Assembly: GCA_934271715.1 (NCBI GenBank)
Contig: CAKQRZ010000007.1
Coordinates: forward strand, 1 to 64,000
Source: an uncultured Alphaproteobacteria bacterium
Lineage (GTDB): Bacteria > Pseudomonadota > Alphaproteobacteria > RF32 > CAG-239
Length of the DNA: 64,000 bases
Reading direction: 5' to 3'
The notes beneath the pieces are model-generated. The model saw only the letters and a program-made list of their open reading frames with translations. It was not told where the DNA came from and did no database searches. Within the stretch, counting starts at the first letter, position 1. Each line of letters opens with the position of its first letter. A program made the translations under genes and the position numbers. This document shows, piece after piece, positions 46,204-56,210 of this stretch.

Positions 46204-46308
46204 TTTTTTCTCCATTTCACATATTTGCTCTTTTCTAACATTTATGTTTATAAAAGGCAAGAGGACTAAATGTTTTTCACAACATATGCGCCTTTATATC
46301 ATATCTTA

Positions 46309-46345
46309 AAAAAGCAAAACGACGAGATTTCTCTCGCCGCTTTGT
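46309..46345 (-). terminator. eno terminator
   Basis: CGACGAGA / TCTCGCCG stem with one mismatch, followed by a T-rich tract on the - strand. Confidence 0.55.
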
Positions 46346-46367
46346 TAAATTCAACTTTTGCCGTAAA

Positions 46368-47654
<1,287 letters not shown>

Positions 47655-47804
47655 CTATTCATAAAATTTTAAGTGTTGGCTATAAATTAGTTTATTTTCT
47701 GTTAATGTCAAGCCAAAAGACAGATAGTCCGCACAAAAATATCAAAGAACGGAGCGTGTAAACTCCGTCTCATCATACAAGCTCTTAAAAAGAAAGACGA
47801 TATT

Positions 47805-48020
47805 TTTCCGGTTGACATAGTGCGTTTACCTGCTATAAAATTAAAGTGTAAATAACTAATTATAGAGGAAAGAAAGATGAAAAATAAGCTAAGCAAAGGT
47901 CTCTCTCTCTCTCTGCAAATCCTGAACATCTGATTAAAGGCGTTTTTTCTGCCGTTCAGCACGTTTTTGCAGGGTTTCGCAGAAAAAATGACATATTCTG
48001 TAATAACACATTAAGAACAA
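47805..48020 (+). repeat. CT-repeat 5' module, copy 4
   Basis: Promoter TTGACA (47812), a 16-bp spacer and TATAAA (47834); SD GAGG; ATG 47877; (CT)7 at 47901-47914. From the ATG the frame ends after 18 codons. From GCA at 47915 it is open for 57 codons to 48086 and on through the pilin. One CT fewer would join them. Confidence 0.85.
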
Positions 48021-48049
48021 AAATAACAACCGACACTACCCCCACGCCT

Positions 48050-48202
48050 CCAGCACCCGTCATTCTAGACCGTGACGCACAGTCTGTGCCTAGAATCTTC
48101 TGGCAACGAGTCTCTAACCTAGTTAATAAATTTGCCTTATTATTAAATAAGTGCTGGTTCACACAAGATTCTTGGGATAAACCCAAGAATGACGAGTGCT
48201 GG
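48050..48202. repeat. MITE-like palindromic element inside pilin copy 8 leader
   Basis: CCAGCACCCGTCATTCT (48050-48066) and AGAATGACGAGTGCTGG (48186-48202) form inverted arms with one mismatch. It is related to the elements at 37.1 and 39.3 kb and is open in the pilin frame. Confidence 0.65.
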
Positions 48203-48901
48203 GGACGCGGGTTTGGTACTTTTTCCCAATCCGCTCGCAATGATGTCGGAAGTGTAGGCCGCAGCATGATAGAAATGCTGGGTGTATTGGCGATAATCGG
48301 TGTATTATCCGTTGGCGGGATTGCCGGCTATTCAAAAGCGATGAAAGAATGGAAATCTACTCAGCAAAAGGAACAATTATCCTCGCTGTTTCACACTATA
48401 ATCGGGCTGCGTTACCATTTGCAGCAGCAAAGCGATACTTATGCCGCAGCCGGCGATAATATTACTCGGCTTATAGAAGCACTTGGAGAAACTCCCGCCG
48501 GTTTAACCTATAAAGATAATGGATTTTTTGACCGCGACGGCAATTATTACTACCTTAATTTTGGACGAACTTGCTGGCAGAAATCTGAAACCGACACTAC
48601 TAAAGTTTGCGACTTTCAATATGTTCTTACCACCTCGCTGGTAAAAACAGAAACGGCCTTGGCTCCGTCGGCGTTTGATTTATGCGTAAACCTTATAAAC
48701 ATATCCAAAGAAAATGCCAATGATGTTTCTGATATATTGACTTTTCAGGGAAACAAAGACCAATGGCGAGGCTATGACCAAAACACCATATTTGATACAA
48801 AAACCTTGCAGACTGCCACACCGCAGCAAATTAGAGATAAGTGCCGCACCTGCCAAAAACAAAATTTCTGCCGTGTTGCCGTTTATTTTGTAACAAACTG
48901 A
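48086..48901 (+). CDS. Prepilin-like protein with long repeat-derived leader (copy 8)
   Basis: 271 aa from a GTG without SD; the frame runs back to 47915. Cleavage V-G before R-S-M-I-E near residue 61. The mature part differs from most copies: a Gln-rich helix (H-L-Q-Q-Q-S), an inner Cys pair and the tail C-R-T-C-x5-C-R-V-A-V-Y-F. It keeps the hydrophobic helix and G-Y-S-K-A-M. Two subfamilies are therefore visible (copies 4 and 8 against the rest). Confidence 0.8.
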   Translation: MPRIFWQRVSNLVNKFALLLNKCWFTQDSWDKPKNDECWGRGFGTFSQSARNDVGSVGRSMIEMLGVLAIIGVLSVGGIAGYSKAMKEWKSTQQKEQLSSLFHTIIGLRYHLQQQSDTYAAAGDNITRLIEALGETPAGLTYKDNGFFDRDGNYYYLNFGRTCWQKSETDTTKVCDFQYVLTTSLVKTETALAPSAFDLCVNLINISKENANDVSDILTFQGNKDQWRGYDQNTIFDTKTLQTATPQQIRDKCRTCQKQNFCRVAVYFVTN

Positions 48902-48910
48902 AATTTCCCA

Positions 48911-48949
48911 CAAAAAAAACAGCACCTGATAACGGGTGCTGTTTTTTTA
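48911..48949. terminator. Bidirectional terminator between pilin copy 8 and the large lipoprotein
   Basis: AACAGCACC / GGGTGCTGTT stem with A-rich and T-rich flanks, serving both convergent genes. Confidence 0.85.
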
Positions 48950-48966
48950 TTTAGAAAGATACCAAA

Positions 48967-51900
48967 TTACTTGGCTGCTTTATAGCTGGCAAAGATTGTG
49001 CCGTTCTTCTTAACCACGAGAGATGAACCGTTATGACCAATCTCAAATGAGAAGTCATCATTGAACACGCTCTGCTTGCCGTGATTCCAATTCCACATAG
49101 CGGCTGTCGGATACAGCATTGTATTCAAAGCACTGCCGTTGGTATTGGTCCAAAGCATATAGTGGTCGTTGTCCTGCGCAATCGCATTCTGCCACTTACC
49201 GTTCTTGTAGGCAGCTCCGTTAAATCTACTGTTAGTGTCGCTGTCAAACAAGCTAAGGTCAATAGCAGCTGCGCTGTCATTCTGGCGGATAATTACCGGA
49301 AGAGTACCCTTTTCAAAGTGCAAAGACCAAGAGTACACCCAGTCTGTTTTGCTCTCATTGTGAGAAAGTGTACAGGTTGCCGATACAAACTTACCCCATT
49401 CAGCCGGAAAATCAGGAGTCCAAGCCTTTTCTACATTGATAGTGCCGGGAGCCGAACCGTTGATGGTGTTATTGCCGAACATAACGTTAATCATGTCGGT
49501 ATAGCCGTAAGTTGTCATTTCATCCGTATCAGAAGCAACATTCACGCTTGCACCTGCCTCCTGAGCGCTGAAGTTCAAAACATCAAACTTATAGGTTTTA
49601 CCGCTGCGGGTATAAACGATAGAGTTTGGATCTACAGACTTCCATTTGTTAGTCTGGATTGAACCGTTGAGCTGTGCAGAAGTGGTAATTGAGCGGGTCT
49701 CATTGCTGAAACTCCAGAAACCGTCGGTCTGCGCTGCTGTATTCAAAAGATCTACAGTAGCAGAACCGGTGCTTTGGTCAGCGTTGGCCTCAGCAGATGT
49801 CCAGTTAGATTCAGTTGTGAACATACGCTGGAAAATCTTGCTGACAGGTTCTGTCTTTTCAGTACCGTTAGAATACTTAGTAACAAAAACGAGTTCAGCC
49901 TTAACGCTGCCGTCAAATACAGTCAGAGTTCCGTTGCGGAATTCATAATCTACAACGGTTATAGCATTGATAATGGTGCCGGGAGCAGAACTTTTTACGG
50001 TATTGCTGCCGAAAGTAACATCTACATTATCCTTATAGCTATAGCGCATTTCGGTTTCGGTCTGACTTGCCAAATCAACAGATGAACCTGTTTCTTTAGC
50101 CGAAAGCATAAACTTGCCGAACTCGCAGCTTACACCGTCGCGGGTATAAACAATAGAGTTAGGCACAACTGCCTCCCAACCGTTAGTCTGAGTGTCGCCG
50201 CCCAAACCTGCAAAGTTGACATCAGTTGTAATGTTATAGGTTTCATTGTCATAAGACCAAAAACCGTCAGTCAAGTTTTTAGAATCCTTAAGACTTGCAT
50301 TTGCCATCAAGGTCATAGGCTTGATATTCTGAGAGTTAACCGTCCAGTCAGTATAGCACTTCAAAGAACGGGCAAAGCTCTTAGATACAGCCTCTGTATC
50401 CTCGGTACCGTCATTGTACTTTGTTACAAAAGTAACCGAAGCGGTAACATTGTTATCATCAATAACAATATTCTTGTCGCGGAACTCGCGGCCAATCACT
50501 TCACGGTTCTTTTCAACAATAATAGTGCCGGGAGCAGTGGTCTTAACCGTATTGTCGCCGAACAGCACGTTGATGTCGTTGGCGTACTTATAGGTTTCAA
50601 CCAAATTTTCCTTGCTTGCAAGCTGAACATCAGAGTTTACATACGCAACGTCAAACTTGAGCTTTGTAAACTCGCAGCTTATGCCTTCACGGGTATAAAC
50701 AATGCTGTTAGGATCAACCGATGTCCAGCTGTTTTCCTGTGAAGAAGCATTGAGGGTCGCAATAGCTGTAATGGTCTTAGTCTCTTTGAGATAAGTCCAA
50801 TTTCCGTCAGAAACTTGCTCTGAACCGCTCATAACAAAGCTAGGCTTAGCTGTGGTCTGAGAGGCGTTCTTCTCACGAGCCGTCCAATCTGAATTGCAAG
50901 TAAGAGAACGAGGGAAAGTCTTTGATACAGCTTCTGTTGCCTCGGTGCCGTCAAGATACTTGGTTACAAATGTCAAAGAAGCAGTAACGCTGTTATCCTT
51001 AACATCAAGCTTGCTGTCGCGAATCTCATAGCCGGTGGTTGTTTTACCGTCTACCAAAATAGTACCCGGAGCTGTTGTTTCCTTGTTATTGTCGCCAAAA
51101 GAAACAGTCAGATTATCGGTATACTTATAGATAGAGATATCACCGTCCTTGCCGGAAAGCTCAACATTGTCTCCCTTATGGATTGCAGAAAACTCAATCT
51201 TGTCAAATGCATAGCTGCGTCCCTCGCGTTTATAAACAATATCGTTAGGGTCTACGGCAGTCCAGCTGTTACGCTGTACTGAAGAATGCAGCTTAGCCTG
51301 AGTAGTGATGACGCGAGTTTCATTGCTGAAACTCCAAAAACCATCGCTGCGAGTGTTGACAGATTTAAGCTCTACGGCTGCATCACCGGTCGTATAATCG
51401 GTCATGCTTTCCTTTGCAGTCCAATCGGTAGTACATACCAAACTTCTGGCAAATTCCTGAGTTTCGTTGTGAAGCTCCTCAGTACCGTCAGCATATTCCA
51501 CAACAAAAGTCAAAGAAGCGATAACTTTGTCATCCTTAATCTCCAACTTTGCATCGCGGATGTCATAGCCGTTCACAACCTTTGCGATTTTGTAAAGATT
51601 TACCTTTTCGGAAATGTCGTGAACATAGGTCATATAAGAAGCCTTTACAGCGTTGTTGAAAACTGCCTTGTCATAGCCGTCCTTGTCAGACTCTGCATCA
51701 GATACGCGGTTTGAAACCTCGGATACATGAATATCCTCAAAATCAAACGCAACCTCTACAAACAAGTCCTTATAAACTGTACGCTCGTGATAGAGAGTAT
51801 AGTCAGTAACAATCAATTCTGCAGAAATCTGATTAGTAACATCTGCAGAATACTTGCTGGTGCGGCCATAAACAGTCCAGTTTCCATCTGTACGGGCAAG

Positions 51901-52827
51901 AGACTCGGCGCCGCTGGTCAAACCGTTAGACTTTAAAAAAGCATAAGAAAAACTCTTGACATACTTGTCGTATGGGTCAATACCCTTAAACAAGCGGTTC
52001 AAGATAATGCTCTTTTCAGCACGATTAACCTCGCCGCTCTTCATATAAACAACCTCGTCAAATGAGCATTTTTCGGTTGTAGCATCAATAACCACGCGGT
52101 TCTTGTTTTCTACAACAACCTTGTCAATGTCATCTTCAGAAAGCACATAGCGCAAAGCATATCCCTTGAGATATATCAAATGGCGCTGATATGAAGAAGT
52201 ATTCTTATCGGCAAAAGTCAACTCAACCGTATATTCGGTGTTGACTGTTTTAGAAACGTACGCAGCGCGGCTTGAAACCGGCAAATTTTTTACCGAATAC
52301 AAACGTGCGCTCAAAAGTGTATCGCTGCCGCAGAAAATTCTTTTCTGCTGAAATTCAACAGATAATGTGCTGATGTTTACAGGAACAGTCAGAATTTGTC
52401 CGTCGTTCAGTTCAATTCTCACAGTATCCTTATCAAGATAAGTACCGACTTCGTTAACCGCAGGCTCGTACTTACGCTTGATGTCAGATGAAATAACCTG
52501 AGAATTGAGCAAATCCTCGGTAATGTTATATCCTGTCTTAGAAACCTTTAAAACGGCATCCATTACAGGATGTTTTTGACGGATAAGAGAATCAATGCAG
52601 TTTATGCCTGAATAGACATAACCCTTGAAATCTGCCGTCATGTAATCATATGCTTTGCCAACCTCTGTAGTATCTATCTGATGCTTCAAAGTGTTGACAT
52701 AGTCAGCACGGTCAACCGCAGGCTTAAAGCTCTGTGTTTCCATGCCCTCGTCTGTACAAGCAATTGCACAAACAAACATTACCACCATCATCAAAATGAC
52801 GTTTAAAAAATGAAATTTACGTACCAT
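48967..52827 (-). CDS. Large Bacteroidota-like surface lipoprotein with tandem repeats
   Basis: 1286 aa. The lipobox ends at Cys24 followed by T-D-E-G, similar to the acidic export signal after Cys in Bacteroidota surface lipoproteins. Residues about 469-1140 contain four repeats of about 180 aa; each begins with W-T and has D-G-x-W-[ST], V-D-P-N-x-I-V-Y and A-P-G-T-I. The C-terminal ~150 aa (D-F-P-A-E-W-G-K-F) match the gene at 56211. No SD; AAG and GAG codons are common. Repeats look Ig-like or adhesin-like but I cannot name a domain. Confidence 0.75.
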   Translation of the reverse strand: MVRKFHFLNVILMMVVMFVCAIACTDEGMETQSFKPAVDRADYVNTLKHQIDTTEVGKAYDYMTADFKGYVYSGINCIDSLIRQKHPVMDAVLKVSKTGYNITEDLLNSQVISSDIKRKYEPAVNEVGTYLDKDTVRIELNDGQILTVPVNISTLSVEFQQKRIFCGSDTLLSARLYSVKNLPVSSRAAYVSKTVNTEYTVELTFADKNTSSYQRHLIYLKGYALRYVLSEDDIDKVVVENKNRVVIDATTEKCSFDEVVYMKSGEVNRAEKSIILNRLFKGIDPYDKYVKSFSYAFLKSNGLTSGAESLARTDGNWTVYGRTSKYSADVTNQISAELIVTDYTLYHERTVYKDLFVEVAFDFEDIHVSEVSNRVSDAESDKDGYDKAVFNNAVKASYMTYVHDISEKVNLYKIAKVVNGYDIRDAKLEIKDDKVIASLTFVVEYADGTEELHNETQEFARSLVCTTDWTAKESMTDYTTGDAAVELKSVNTRSDGFWSFSNETRVITTQAKLHSSVQRNSWTAVDPNDIVYKREGRSYAFDKIEFSAIHKGDNVELSGKDGDISIYKYTDNLTVSFGDNNKETTAPGTILVDGKTTTGYEIRDSKLDVKDNSVTASLTFVTKYLDGTEATEAVSKTFPRSLTCNSDWTAREKNASQTTAKPSFVMSGSEQVSDGNWTYLKETKTITAIATLNASSQENSWTSVDPNSIVYTREGISCEFTKLKFDVAYVNSDVQLASKENLVETYKYANDINVLFGDNTVKTTAPGTIIVEKNREVIGREFRDKNIVIDDNNVTASVTFVTKYNDGTEDTEAVSKSFARSLKCYTDWTVNSQNIKPMTLMANASLKDSKNLTDGFWSYDNETYNITTDVNFAGLGGDTQTNGWEAVVPNSIVYTRDGVSCEFGKFMLSAKETGSSVDLASQTETEMRYSYKDNVDVTFGSNTVKSSAPGTIINAITVVDYEFRNGTLTVFDGSVKAELVFVTKYSNGTEKTEPVSKIFQRMFTTESNWTSAEANADQSTGSATVDLLNTAAQTDGFWSFSNETRSITTSAQLNGSIQTNKWKSVDPNSIVYTRSGKTYKFDVLNFSAQEAGASVNVASDTDEMTTYGYTDMINVMFGNNTINGSAPGTINVEKAWTPDFPAEWGKFVSATCTLSHNESKTDWVYSWSLHFEKGTLPVIIRQNDSAAAIDLSLFDSDTNSRFNGAAYKNGKWQNAIAQDNDHYMLWTNTNGSALNTMLYPTAAMWNWNHGKQSVFNDDFSFEIGHNGSSLVVKKNGTIFASYKAAK

Positions 52828-53221
52828 AACTGTATAAGAAAATTTATAATTTTACACAAATCGGTTTCTTTTTCTCAATTGTTTTCGCTCTTGAAAACAT
52901 TTTCCGTAAAAAAATACGGGGCATTCAATTTTGGAGAAACCATATTACCCAAAACAAACACCAGTCTTATAAATGCTTTCAAAGCAAAACGGACCTTTAG
53001 AAACAGACTAAATCTCTAAAGGGTATATCGTGTCCGTGCTTTAGGCAGGGAGAAATAAAAAAGTAAGCGCAAAATTACCAGCGAAAAGATAAAGCAACTA
53101 AAGCTGTTTATACAAACTATAGGCTATCTTTCCGACAATAATAGGCATAATAAGCATCCATTGGTAATATTTTGACATTTTTACAGTAACACATTTTTTT
53201 CATTTTGACAAGAATTTATAC
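52828..53221. other. Gene-free region upstream of the large lipoprotein
   Basis: About 390 nt, AT-rich. It should hold the lipoprotein promoter on the - strand, but I found no clear sigma-70 or TAnnTTTG motif. No convincing ORF or strong hairpin. Confidence 0.4.
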
Positions 53222-53254
53222 AAAAAAATATCGCCCGGCCGGACGATATTTTTT
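53222..53254. terminator. Terminator downstream of the lipoprotein at 53268
   Basis: ATATCG / CGATAT stem with a GC-rich loop and A/T flanks on both sides. Confidence 0.6.
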
Positions 53255-53267
53255 AAAGCTTATACAA

Positions 53268-54338
53268 TTATTTTTTACGGTATTGCCGATAGTCGGTAAG
53301 CTCGTTTTTATCGCTTGGCGTTACCGGCTGCGCCGCTATGTTGGAATGCTTAACCGGAAAGACTTTTACACCCTCATAGGTAACGGCTTCGGCCTCTTCT
53401 TTTTTCTTTTTAGCAATTTTAGCCTTGGCTTTGTCATATTCCTGAGAAGCATGATTATATTTTATAATGGTGTCAACATTGGGAGCCGGATCTTTCGGCT
53501 GCTGCTGAACCGATTCATGCGCCTGAGCTTGGGCTTGAGCCGGCGCCGTGCCGTATTGCGGCAGAGCCTGAGGAACATAGTACGGAACCGCGGCTACAGG
53601 CTGCTCAGCCTTTTTTTCTTCTTTCTTTACCTGAAAATCTTTCGGGTCCATAGAAATATCTTCCGGCAGACGCAAAAGCATATAGCCCGAACCGCCGCCG
53701 AAAGCCGGACCTGACAGACCGATTGAATAGAAACCACCGATATAGTTATAGTCTAAATCAATATAATCTATGGCAAACAAAGTTTTAACCGTGCTGGTGC
53801 CGATAGTTGTCAGCTTGCAGGCATAGCCGTTGTCTTCCATAATTACATTGTTGATATTTTTAGCATACAGCAGAGTTTTGCTCGGGCGGCAAATCGGAGT
53901 CTGCCCGTTATAAGAAATATTCCAATTCAAAATCAAATCCAAAGCCGAAGTATTTTTGCGGCTGATGGAAACATCGGTGATTTTTACATCGTCAATATAT
54001 AAATAAGCCGGAGTAATGCCCACGGTAATCGGCATAGAAACATATTCTTCGGTGCAGGCATGAGTATTGGCGTCAGCAGCGCAAACCAAAGCTTTTTTAC
54101 GAGCATTACTATCCAGCATGTGCAGCAAGGTGTTATATATATATTCCTTAGACATTGCCGCTTGAGCCGGAGCGCATTGCTTAGCGCGGCAGACAATGAT
54201 TGATTTAGGCATTTTTATTGCCGGCTGCTGAAAGGCAACATCAGGCACCGGCTGCTGCGCCGGTTCTTTTTCTTGGACCGTATGGCAGCCCAAAAGCGCA
54301 AAGCAGGCCGCCGATAATATTCCTAATTTTTTTAACAT
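53268..54338 (-). CDS. Putative lipoprotein of unknown function (native)
   Basis: 356 aa with lipobox L-L-G-C at residues 15-18. The middle holds paired cysteines and beta-rich sequence; residues about 245-330 are Pro/Ala/Gln-rich then Lys-rich, likely a flexible linker. Codons (CCG, GAA, AAA) fit the native genes. No domain recognised. It lies between foreign-looking genes, which argues against a simple assembly join. Confidence 0.7.
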   Translation of the reverse strand: MLKKLGILSAACFALLGCHTVQEKEPAQQPVPDVAFQQPAIKMPKSIIVCRAKQCAPAQAAMSKEYIYNTLLHMLDSNARKKALVCAADANTHACTEEYVSMPITVGITPAYLYIDDVKITDVSISRKNTSALDLILNWNISYNGQTPICRPSKTLLYAKNINNVIMEDNGYACKLTTIGTSTVKTLFAIDYIDLDYNYIGGFYSIGLSGPAFGGGSGYMLLRLPEDISMDPKDFQVKKEEKKAEQPVAAVPYYVPQALPQYGTAPAQAQAQAHESVQQQPKDPAPNVDTIIKYNHASQEYDKAKAKIAKKKKEEAEAVTYEGVKVFPVKHSNIAAQPVTPSDKNELTDYRQYRKK

Positions 54339-54467
54339 ATTGGTACCTTATACAAAATTAGTTATAAATCTTTAGCTTACATTAGCAAGATTGTATGAAA
54401 GAAAAGTAAATAAATTAAGTTGCTTATAAAAAAATATGCTGATATTATTCCGGCTGGAGAAAACAAA

Positions 54468-55049
54468 ATGAAATATGCTTCGGTTCTATTTATATTTGCT
54501 TTGATACTCATTACCGCCTGCATGCAGTCCGGCAATTCATTTTCGGCAGACGATGACGGAAATTTATATGCTGTAGACGGAGATTCCTTGGAAAACGCCG
54601 GCCGGCGAATCCGTCTGCAGGGCATAGACGCTCCGGAATACAAGCAGACCTGCCGCCGCCAAGACGGCGCTAAATACCGCTGCGGGCTGGAATCCTTAGA
54701 CTATATTAAGAAGCTGATGAAAGATAAAAAAATCAGCTGCCAATGCGAGGAAAAGCCCGACCGCTACGGTAGAGAGCTGTGCGTATGCTTTGCCGATAAC
54801 ATAGAAATAAACCGCGAAATGGTGGCAGCCGGTCAGGCCGTAAGCTATCGCAGCAATCGTTATAATGATGAAGAAAAAGCTGCTAAAGCACAAAAGCTGG
54901 GAGTTTGGCAAGGTAAATTTATGCGGCCTGAATTATACCGCACACTAAAACGTGAACAAGACGCCAAATGGTGCAAAGCTAATCCGCAAGAATGCAAAGC
55001 AAAAAAAGAACGCATCAAAGCTTATAAAAAATCTAAATACAAACACTAA
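54468..55049 (+). CDS. Thermonuclease-like (SNase) lipoprotein
   Basis: 193 aa from ATG 54468 (SD GGAG). The signal ends in L-I-T-A-C, a lipobox, so membrane-anchored. The SNase fold follows: V-D-G-D-S-L, I-R-L-Q-G-I-D-A-P-E-Y, and D-R-Y-G-R-E-L-C. Catalytic Arg and Asp positions appear intact. The tail is Lys-rich. Likely a periplasm-facing or surface nuclease. Confidence 0.85.
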   Translation: MKYASVLFIFALILITACMQSGNSFSADDDGNLYAVDGDSLENAGRRIRLQGIDAPEYKQTCRRQDGAKYRCGLESLDYIKKLMKDKKISCQCEEKPDRYGRELCVCFADNIEINREMVAAGQAVSYRSNRYNDEEKAAKAQKLGVWQGKFMRPELYRTLKREQDAKWCKANPQECKAKKERIKAYKKSKYKH

Positions 55050-55091
55050 GCAACAGCATAAACTTCCGGCTTTTGCTTAACATTTAAAACG

Positions 55092-55128
55092 CAAACAGCG
55101 CTTCCCTTACGGGAAACGCTGTTTTTAT
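55092..55128 (+). terminator. SNase gene terminator
   Basis: AAACAGCG..TTCCC pairs with GGGAA..CGCTGTTT, followed by a T-run. Confidence 0.8.
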
Positions 55129-55161
55129 AATAATTTTTTCCGAAAAAAACTGAAAGAAAAT

Positions 55162-56079
55162 CTAGTAGTTAGCAATGGCTCTCTTGGCCTTCAATGCTTT
55201 TTTGTAAGCTGACTTAGAACCAAACAGCTTATTGATAGCTGATGTATTCTGAGTCTTCTTGCCCAAAACAAAGTTGAAGCCAAGTGTTGCCGATGCGCCG
55301 AAGCGAACCTCACTACCGTCAAAGAAGTACTCGTGACCTGCATAGGCGATTGCCTTTACATAGAAGTTGCTTCTTTTCATGTAATTTTTGAAGTCAACGC
55401 GAACGCCGCCTCCAAAAATCATGGTGGAACCCTTAACTTTGAAGTTAAGAGCGCCATCGTGCGCATCGTCGGTAAAAGCGTTATAGTTCTTGCGAACCTT
55501 ATAACCGAAATTACCAATCAACCACACCTCTTTCTGGTGCAGATATTTGCTAGGAAGGTCAAAAAGGCGGAGACCGGCCTCAAAGTTGAAGTTAGTCATC
55601 ATATACTTTTCGCCTGCCTTAGCAGATTCCTTATTATACTCGCTCATACCAATATTGGCACTTGCGGCAAAAGAAAACCTCTTGCCGTGGTAACCGAGTT
55701 CGGCACCGACGGTAGGAGTAATCATTGTGTTGAAGTAATCAACTCCAACATTGACACCAATCTCAAGTCCGCTGTTAGGAGCAGTCTCAAGCAAAACTCG
55801 CTGGCCGTTATCAGTCTGTACAGACCGATAATCGTAATTCGCGGTTCTGCGGTGAACAGCCTGGACGTACTCGAAGTCGTCCACATCAACTGTATCAACC
55901 ATCACAGCTGTTTCTGCAACAGTTTCCTGCACAGGCTCAGCTGCAATCTCTGTAACCTCTGCAACAACCTCAAGTTCAGGCTCCTCAAAGAAGTCTATAC
56001 CGGAGATACACTCTGCAGAAGCCATAGATGTTGTAAACAATGCAACTACACTCAAAAAGATATTCTTAAAATTCAACAT
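55162..56079 (-). CDS. Outer-membrane beta-barrel protein, Bacteroidota-like
   Basis: 305 aa. Signal peptide with cleavage near S-M-A-S-A. The acidic stretch at about 30-70 precedes alternating beta strands (G-L-E-I-G-V-N-V-G-V, F-S-F-A-A-S-A-N-I-G, F-G-A-S-A-T-L-G-F-N-F) typical of a small barrel. There is no SD. AAG codons dominate. A Bacteroidota-type promoter lies just upstream. Function unknown. Confidence 0.75.
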   Translation of the reverse strand: MLNFKNIFLSVVALFTTSMASAECISGIDFFEEPELEVVAEVTEIAAEPVQETVAETAVMVDTVDVDDFEYVQAVHRRTANYDYRSVQTDNGQRVLLETAPNSGLEIGVNVGVDYFNTMITPTVGAELGYHGKRFSFAASANIGMSEYNKESAKAGEKYMMTNFNFEAGLRLFDLPSKYLHQKEVWLIGNFGYKVRKNYNAFTDDAHDGALNFKVKGSTMIFGGGVRVDFKNYMKRSNFYVKAIAYAGHEYFFDGSEVRFGASATLGFNFVLGKKTQNTSAINKLFGSKSAYKKALKAKRAIANY

Positions 56080-56129
56080 AATTCAAAGTTTTTAAGGCGG
56101 AAAGACAAGATGTTGCTCTTGCCTCTCCG

Positions 56130-56162
56130 CAAATGTAAATACTAAGAGGTCGTCTGCTCAAA
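56130..56162 (-). promoter_or_regulatory. Bacteroidota-type promoter (TTTG ... TAnnTTTG)
   Basis: On the - strand TTTG (56162-56159), a 21-bp spacer and TACATTTG (56137-56130). This matches the -33/-7 consensus of Bacteroidota, not sigma-70. The barrel gene starts about 50 bp downstream. Confidence 0.6.
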
Positions 56163-56210
56163 TAGAGAGAAACCTTATAATGAAAACTAATTTTATAAAG
56201 TCAAAAAGAA

